Source of the DNA: Lottia gigantea
Lineage: Eukaryota; Mollusca; Gastropoda; Lottiidae
Direction of reading: 5' to 3'
Assembly (NCBI RefSeq): GCF_000327385.1
Contig: NW_008707425.1
Location: 540,081 to 604,080 of the forward strand
Length of the DNA stretch: 64,000 nt
The notes beneath the pieces were generated by a model. The model was not told the DNA's origin. It worked only from the letters and a program-made list of their open reading frames with translations, and ran no database searches. Numbering within the stretch: the stretch's first letter is position 1; every line of letters begins with the position of its first letter. This document shows, in pieces, positions 62,801 to 64,000 of the stretch. Made by a program: the position numbers and the translations under genes.

Positions 62801-62853
62801 CCACTGCTCAAACATCGCTTCGTGTTGTATTTCAAAAGAAACCTCGCATTTAG
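38483..62853 (+). CDS. Cholecystokinin/sulfakinin-type peptide GPCR, three exons, 441 aa
   Basis: Class A (rhodopsin-like) G-protein-coupled receptor for a CCK/gastrin/sulfakinin-related neuropeptide, acting at the plasma membrane. Exons 38483-38888, 60138-60512 and 62309-62853 have GTAAGT donors and TTTTCAG/TTTCAG acceptors. Both junctions are phase 1 and give one 441-aa frame. Family-typical residues: N73 and D101 in TM1/TM2, C128-C206 disulfide pair, ERY 152-154, then [13 protein letters not shown] (nearly identical to vertebrate CCK receptors), W180, P231, CWTP 332-335, SSCV-HPITY 369-377, FMNRSFR and a CC palmitoylation site 394-395. N-glycosylation sites N7, N21 and N35. Arg207 directly after the ECL2 cysteine corresponds to the sulfotyrosine-contacting Arg of CCK1R; Asn340 is kept, but the Arg three residues on is Thr343. 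The NPxxY Asn is His373. Length matches the family (about 430-450). Introns: about 21.2 and 1.8 kb. Confidence 0.9.
39028..39125. repeat. Short dispersed repeat shared with 24915-25050
   Basis: Second copy of the short repeat described at 24915. The minus-strand reading [20 protein letters not shown] is hydrophobic and aligns only over DILPH with the other copy. Confidence 0.35.
39668..39790 (+). mobile_element. TTAA-associated MITE family T, partial copy
   Basis: TTAAAGTCCCTAAGACAG is followed by GTCTTCAGAAGTATCAGAAA, TGTACGAAAATCGAATAATT and CAATACCTCAAACA, parallel to the 62884 copy. The right half is missing or too diverged to recognise. Confidence 0.6.
41035..41435. repeat. Three diverged tandem units of about 140-160 bp
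   Basis: Each unit contains a word like GATTTTGACGAAACTTGCTG, then AAATTGTTTATTATTACCCA, AGGATGAACC and AATCGAAAAATATT-like text. Unit starts lie near 41048, 41206 and 41346. The last unit ends in an A-rich tract. Confidence 0.65.
42454..42663 (+). mobile_element. LINE reverse-transcriptase fragment (different family from the next)
   Basis: One frame, interrupted by a single TAG at about 42571, reads [19 protein letters not shown], then [19 protein letters not shown]. The pattern W..F.P.KTE.L followed by LxxxxI.EV..HKHLG is the thumb/post-catalytic region of non-LTR retrotransposon reverse transcriptases. Only about 70 codons remain, directly abutting the CR1-like LINE. Confidence 0.6.
42672..44125 (+). 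mobile_element. 5'-truncated LINE (CR1/L2/Jockey-like) reverse transcriptase, decayed
   Basis: Reverse-transcriptase blocks in order on the plus strand: [20 protein letters not shown]-type finger block (from about 42820), [13 protein letters not shown] (about 43073), [17 protein letters not shown] (about 43183), the start of the GSVLGPVLF block (about 43360), the catalytic YADDTQLY (about 43449), [15 protein letters not shown] (about 43540) and the C-terminal [13 protein letters not shown] (about 43973). Frame changes lie at about 42960, 43125, 43350 and 43680, and a stop at 43943-43945. The endonuclease part is missing. The LHWLPV tail block favours the CR1/L2 side of the tree, but the clade is not certain. 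Confidence 0.8.
44660..45095 (+). repeat. Dispersed repeat family D, long copy
   Basis: Carries TTGGTAATAATTGGAAGAACG, TGAAACTTGGTATGCATGTA, CAATTTGGTTGTAGGCC and the end block TTACCTTGCCTGGCAAG, in the same order as the copy at 27091. A block like the central one appears twice about 160 bp apart, so the family seems to include an internal duplication. Confidence 0.6.
45805..47196 (-). mobile_element. Penelope-like element family B, inverted 5'-truncated arm (broken)
   Basis: Minus-strand copy that lacks the first part of the element. From about 47196 downward it encodes the second half of the reverse transcriptase ([44 protein letters not shown]) and a GIY-YIG nuclease ([18 protein letters not shown], then [24 protein letters not shown]). 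About 0.4 kb of 3' untranslated sequence then runs out to the terminus near 45805. It is nearly identical to the right arm at 48058-49441. It is a fossil with a few breaks, young by its close identity to its partner. Confidence 0.85.
45860..45889 (-). ncRNA. Hammerhead-ribozyme-like core at the left PLE B end (weak)
   Basis: On the minus strand CTGAGGA (matching the CUGANGA core word) is followed after 17-18 bases by GAAAC. The enclosed segment can pair only partly in this copy. Penelope terminal regions are known to carry minimal hammerhead motifs, so the position is right, but the base pair next to the core is non-canonical. Confidence 0.3.
47197..49441 (+). mobile_element. Penelope-like element family B, longer copy (broken)
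   Basis: Plus-strand partner of the inverted arm, joined to it head to head near 47197. It carries the N-terminal region ([20 protein letters not shown] at about 47352), the reverse-transcriptase fingers and palm ([23 protein letters not shown]), the thumb, and a GIY-YIG nuclease region ending at about 49047. A 3' untranslated tail then runs to the terminus near 49441. No capsid or envelope is involved: Penelope elements are chromosomal retroelements, and the adjacent inverted partial copy is a configuration known in the family. The copy has several breaks but the order of parts is complete. Confidence 0.85.
49358..49387 (+). ncRNA. Hammerhead-ribozyme-like core at the right PLE B end (weak)
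   Basis: CTGAGGA, then GACG...CGTC able to pair as a 4-bp stem around a GGGGAAACA loop, then GAAAC. A C rather than G directly follows the CUGANGA word and faces the stem-closing C, which argues against normal activity. It differs from the left-end copy by one base in the stem (CGTC versus CCTC). Confidence 0.35.
49442..52113. other. Intronic, no gene recognised
   Basis: AT-rich. Around 51487-51590 there is an imperfect palindrome with GTCGCCAT and ATGGCGAC at its ends and AATTTGAGCCAAT/ATTGGCTGAAATT inside. It is possibly a very small MITE, but its arms are too diverged to define. Confidence 0.3.
52114..52172 (+). mobile_element. Isolated terminal fragment of PLE family B
   Basis: GGTTGCATAAAACTATAACC, AGTGAGCGCTGTTCC and TTAAAGCTGTGTCTATATA match the last 55 bases of the PLE B copy ending near 49441, with a handful of differences. 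Nothing else of the element is present. Confidence 0.75.
52553..52733. repeat. 23-bp tandem repeat, about eight copies in two alternating variants
   Basis: Unit AAAAACTACCCAAATATTGATAC split by type: copies with AAAAACTACCC and copies with AAAAAATACCC. After three units of the first type the two alternate regularly to the end of the array, giving a 46-bp higher-order unit. The last copy is truncated at AAATATAC. Confidence 0.9.
53012..53560 (+). pseudogene. Tc1/mariner-type transposase remnant
   Basis: The first frame shows the paired helix-turn-helix region: [15 protein letters not shown], then RLLEHHQQ, and the typical [20 protein letters not shown]. After at least one change of frame the segment [20 protein letters not shown] (from about 53414) gives the second catalytic Asp context (FSDES) and the downstream [10 protein letters not shown], ending at a stop at about 53495. 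The third catalytic acidic residue and the 3' end are missing. Such cut-and-paste transposases normally run about 340 aa. Confidence 0.75.
54740..55890. repeat. Minisatellite, about 30-bp unit with 61-bp higher-order repeats
   Basis: Two related half-units alternate: ATTGTTAACAAAATCTAGAT plus GAGTAATAC, and ATTGTTATTACAAGTATCTA plus GTTGAGAAAAAG. AGATTGTTAAC begins at 54865, 54926 and 54987, exactly 61 bp apart, and these three units are nearly identical. Towards 55890 the order decays into single diverged units such as TTGAGTAATACATTGTTAGT. Confidence 0.85.
55891..60137. other. 3' part of intron 1, nothing recognised
   Basis: AT-rich, with short open frames only (for example 59292-59537 on the minus strand) and none with a recognisable family. 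The acceptor TTTTTCAG at 60131-60137 closes the intron. Confidence 0.4.
60138..60512 (+). CDS. CCK-type receptor exon 2: TM3 to TM5 and start of ICL3
   Basis: 375 bases, phase 1 in and phase 1 out. Covers TM3 with ERY, ICL2 (PLQSRRWQT), TM4 (W180), ECL2 with C206-R207, TM5 ([14 protein letters not shown]) and the start of ICL3. Acceptor TTTTTCAG; donor CG|GTAAGT. Confidence 0.9.
60513..62308 (+). other. Intron 2 of the CCK-type receptor gene
   Basis: 1.8 kb, GTAAGT to TTTCAG, AT-rich. It contains the SINE S2 copy at 61862 and no other recognised feature. Confidence 0.75.
61862..61965 (+). mobile_element. SINE family S2, best copy
   Basis: GTGGGTTCAATTCTCGATC is a good tRNA box B, followed by TGCGTGTGATAGTCC, CACTCACAATTCCAGTCGAC and CCAGCTGTAAATGGGTA. 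The 5' part with box A is weak. Two more fragments of the family lie at 22580 and 25105. Confidence 0.65.
62309..62853 (+). CDS. CCK-type receptor exon 3: ICL3, TM6, TM7, C-tail
   Basis: The exon adds the rest of a moderate ICL3 (about 243-312, with [12 protein letters not shown] entering TM6), TM6 with CWTP, TM7 with [12 protein letters not shown], helix 8, the CC pair and a basic Ser/Thr-rich tail to residue 441. The stop is TAG at 62851-62853. No AATAAA was found close behind it. Confidence 0.9.
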
Positions 62854-62883
62854 TTGTTCTAGTGCATTTTACGTAACTCTTAA

Positions 62884-63207
62884 AGGGACAAGTGCCCCAT
62901 TTTAGAGGGTTGATTTGAGTCCTGAAAATATGTACGTAGTCTTCATAAGTACTAGAAATGTACGAAATCGCACAATTCCTTCAAAAATATCACAGACTAG
63001 GTATTTTACTCACTATTTCTATATATCTATATATCACGAGTCGTCATTTTGACATTTAAACGTGGACAATTCTAGAAACACGTGGCTTTGAAGGCTCAAA
63101 TTTCGACGGTGAGCTGTGAACACTATTACTGATAGGCTTAGCTAAAAAAAATTCCCGTTTATGAGACTAAAGTATGATTGGTCAAAAAGAATGACGCATC
63201 TGTCCCT
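62884..63207 (+). mobile_element. TTAA-flanked MITE family T, full copy
   Basis: Terminal AGGGACA and TGTCCCT lie against TTAA on both sides (62880-62883 and 63208-63211). The interior (324 bp) aligns in inverted orientation with 36440-36847. It lies only about 30 bp after the receptor stop codon and is therefore probably inside its 3' UTR. TTAA duplications are typical of piggyBac-superfamily elements, but the end sequence does not match the piggyBac copy at 10256. Confidence 0.75.
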
Positions 63208-63211
63208 TTAA

Positions 63212-64000
63212 ATGTTGTGATAAAAGGAGTGAAAAAAAGTGGAAACACGTTTTCATCTAAATTGTATACAATATTTTCAAAGCAAGACAGGTTAAATTCC
63301 GCTCTGCTTCAATATGACATCCTTTTCAGTGAGTCACATAGCTAAATTGATAATTTTTCTTATAACTGTTTCAAGACAAAAAAAAATACTGCTACAATCT
63401 CTATTTAAATATCCTGAAAGTCATTGAAATAGATAAAATTATCGCGTTTTAGCACACATTTATTCCATTAATCCAGTCATTATTTTTTTTTAAAAAAAAG
63501 GTTAATCCGATATGGACTCAAACCTTGTGTTGTCGAAGCTTTTATTGTGGAATACAATTTTAACGCATTATTGTAAGCTAACAATTAGTGGGCAGCAAAT
63601 GTGATAATATTTCAACAACTGAGCCCCACACTCTTACATCTTACTGAGTAAGCCACCTAGTTGATTATTATCTCTTTTAGATCTGAGCGATAACCTTTCT
63701 CTGCTCTCACTGCAACAAAGGCTATTACTGAATCGAATAAAAGCAATAATGACCACGAAATTCTGAGGTACACATAATGGACCAGATCCAGTTTGTAAAT
63801 ATTGTCATACCTTTTCATGAAGTGTAATAAATTGTAAGCCTGTGAGTTCATACCGAAATGTCCTTTTTCAAACCCTGTGGAGATTCAATTTACTCATTGC
63901 ATGCAGCATTTAATAGCCCCTTCATACCGGACTGCGACCATTTGCGATCTTTCAGTGACATGAAATGTACTAGTCGCGGTCAAACGTGAAGAAGACGGGA
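63212..64000. other. Downstream of the receptor, no gene recognised
   Basis: AT-rich with short homopolymer runs. An AATAAA occurs at about 63737, far from the receptor stop. Nothing else is supported. Confidence 0.35.

Overview
This window looks like AT-rich genomic DNA from a lophotrochozoan animal, most likely a marine mollusc. That is an inference from the gene families, the intron-exon structure and the mix of tRNA-type SINEs, Penelope-like elements (PLEs), piggyBac, Tc1/mariner and MITE-like repeats. There are no operons, rRNA genes, CRISPR arrays or free-standing tRNA genes.

Three host genes can be supported. (1) A single-exon TCTEX1-domain (dynein light chain family) gene at 865-1407, plus strand. 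(2) A two-exon ankyrin-repeat/SOCS-box (ASB-type) gene at 15807-17473, minus strand, 414 aa, whose poly(A) signal overlaps its stop codon. (3) A cholecystokinin/sulfakinin-type peptide GPCR at 38483-62853, plus strand. Its three coding exons join in phase to give 441 aa, and it has unusual residues in TM7 (HPITY instead of NPxxY) and at the top of TM6. Its first intron is about 21.2 kb.

Mobile DNA makes up most of the recognisable remainder. 3149-7545 holds two TA-flanked MITEs and a SINE. 10256-12150 is a decayed piggyBac with a probable intron. 13091-13890 is a 28-bp minisatellite. 20390-21740 is a decayed gene of an uncharacterised, probably transposon-borne family, abutted by PLE family A. 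25105-25560 is a nest of a SINE, a TTAA-flanked MITE and PLE A. 31518-32206 is another PLE A copy. 37814-38330 is a minisatellite just upstream of the GPCR. Intron 1 of the GPCR contains a diverged three-unit repeat, two LINE fragments, a composite PLE (family B) made of two near-identical arms in inverted orientation (45805-49441), a 23-bp alternating tandem repeat, a Tc1/mariner remnant and a minisatellite with 61-bp higher-order units.

The three host genes do not form a pathway: cilium/dynein transport, cullin-RING ubiquitin ligase substrate recognition, and neuropeptide signalling. The remaining stretches are AT-rich, and I see no gene in them. Coordinates of repeats are by eye and can be off by several to tens of bases.
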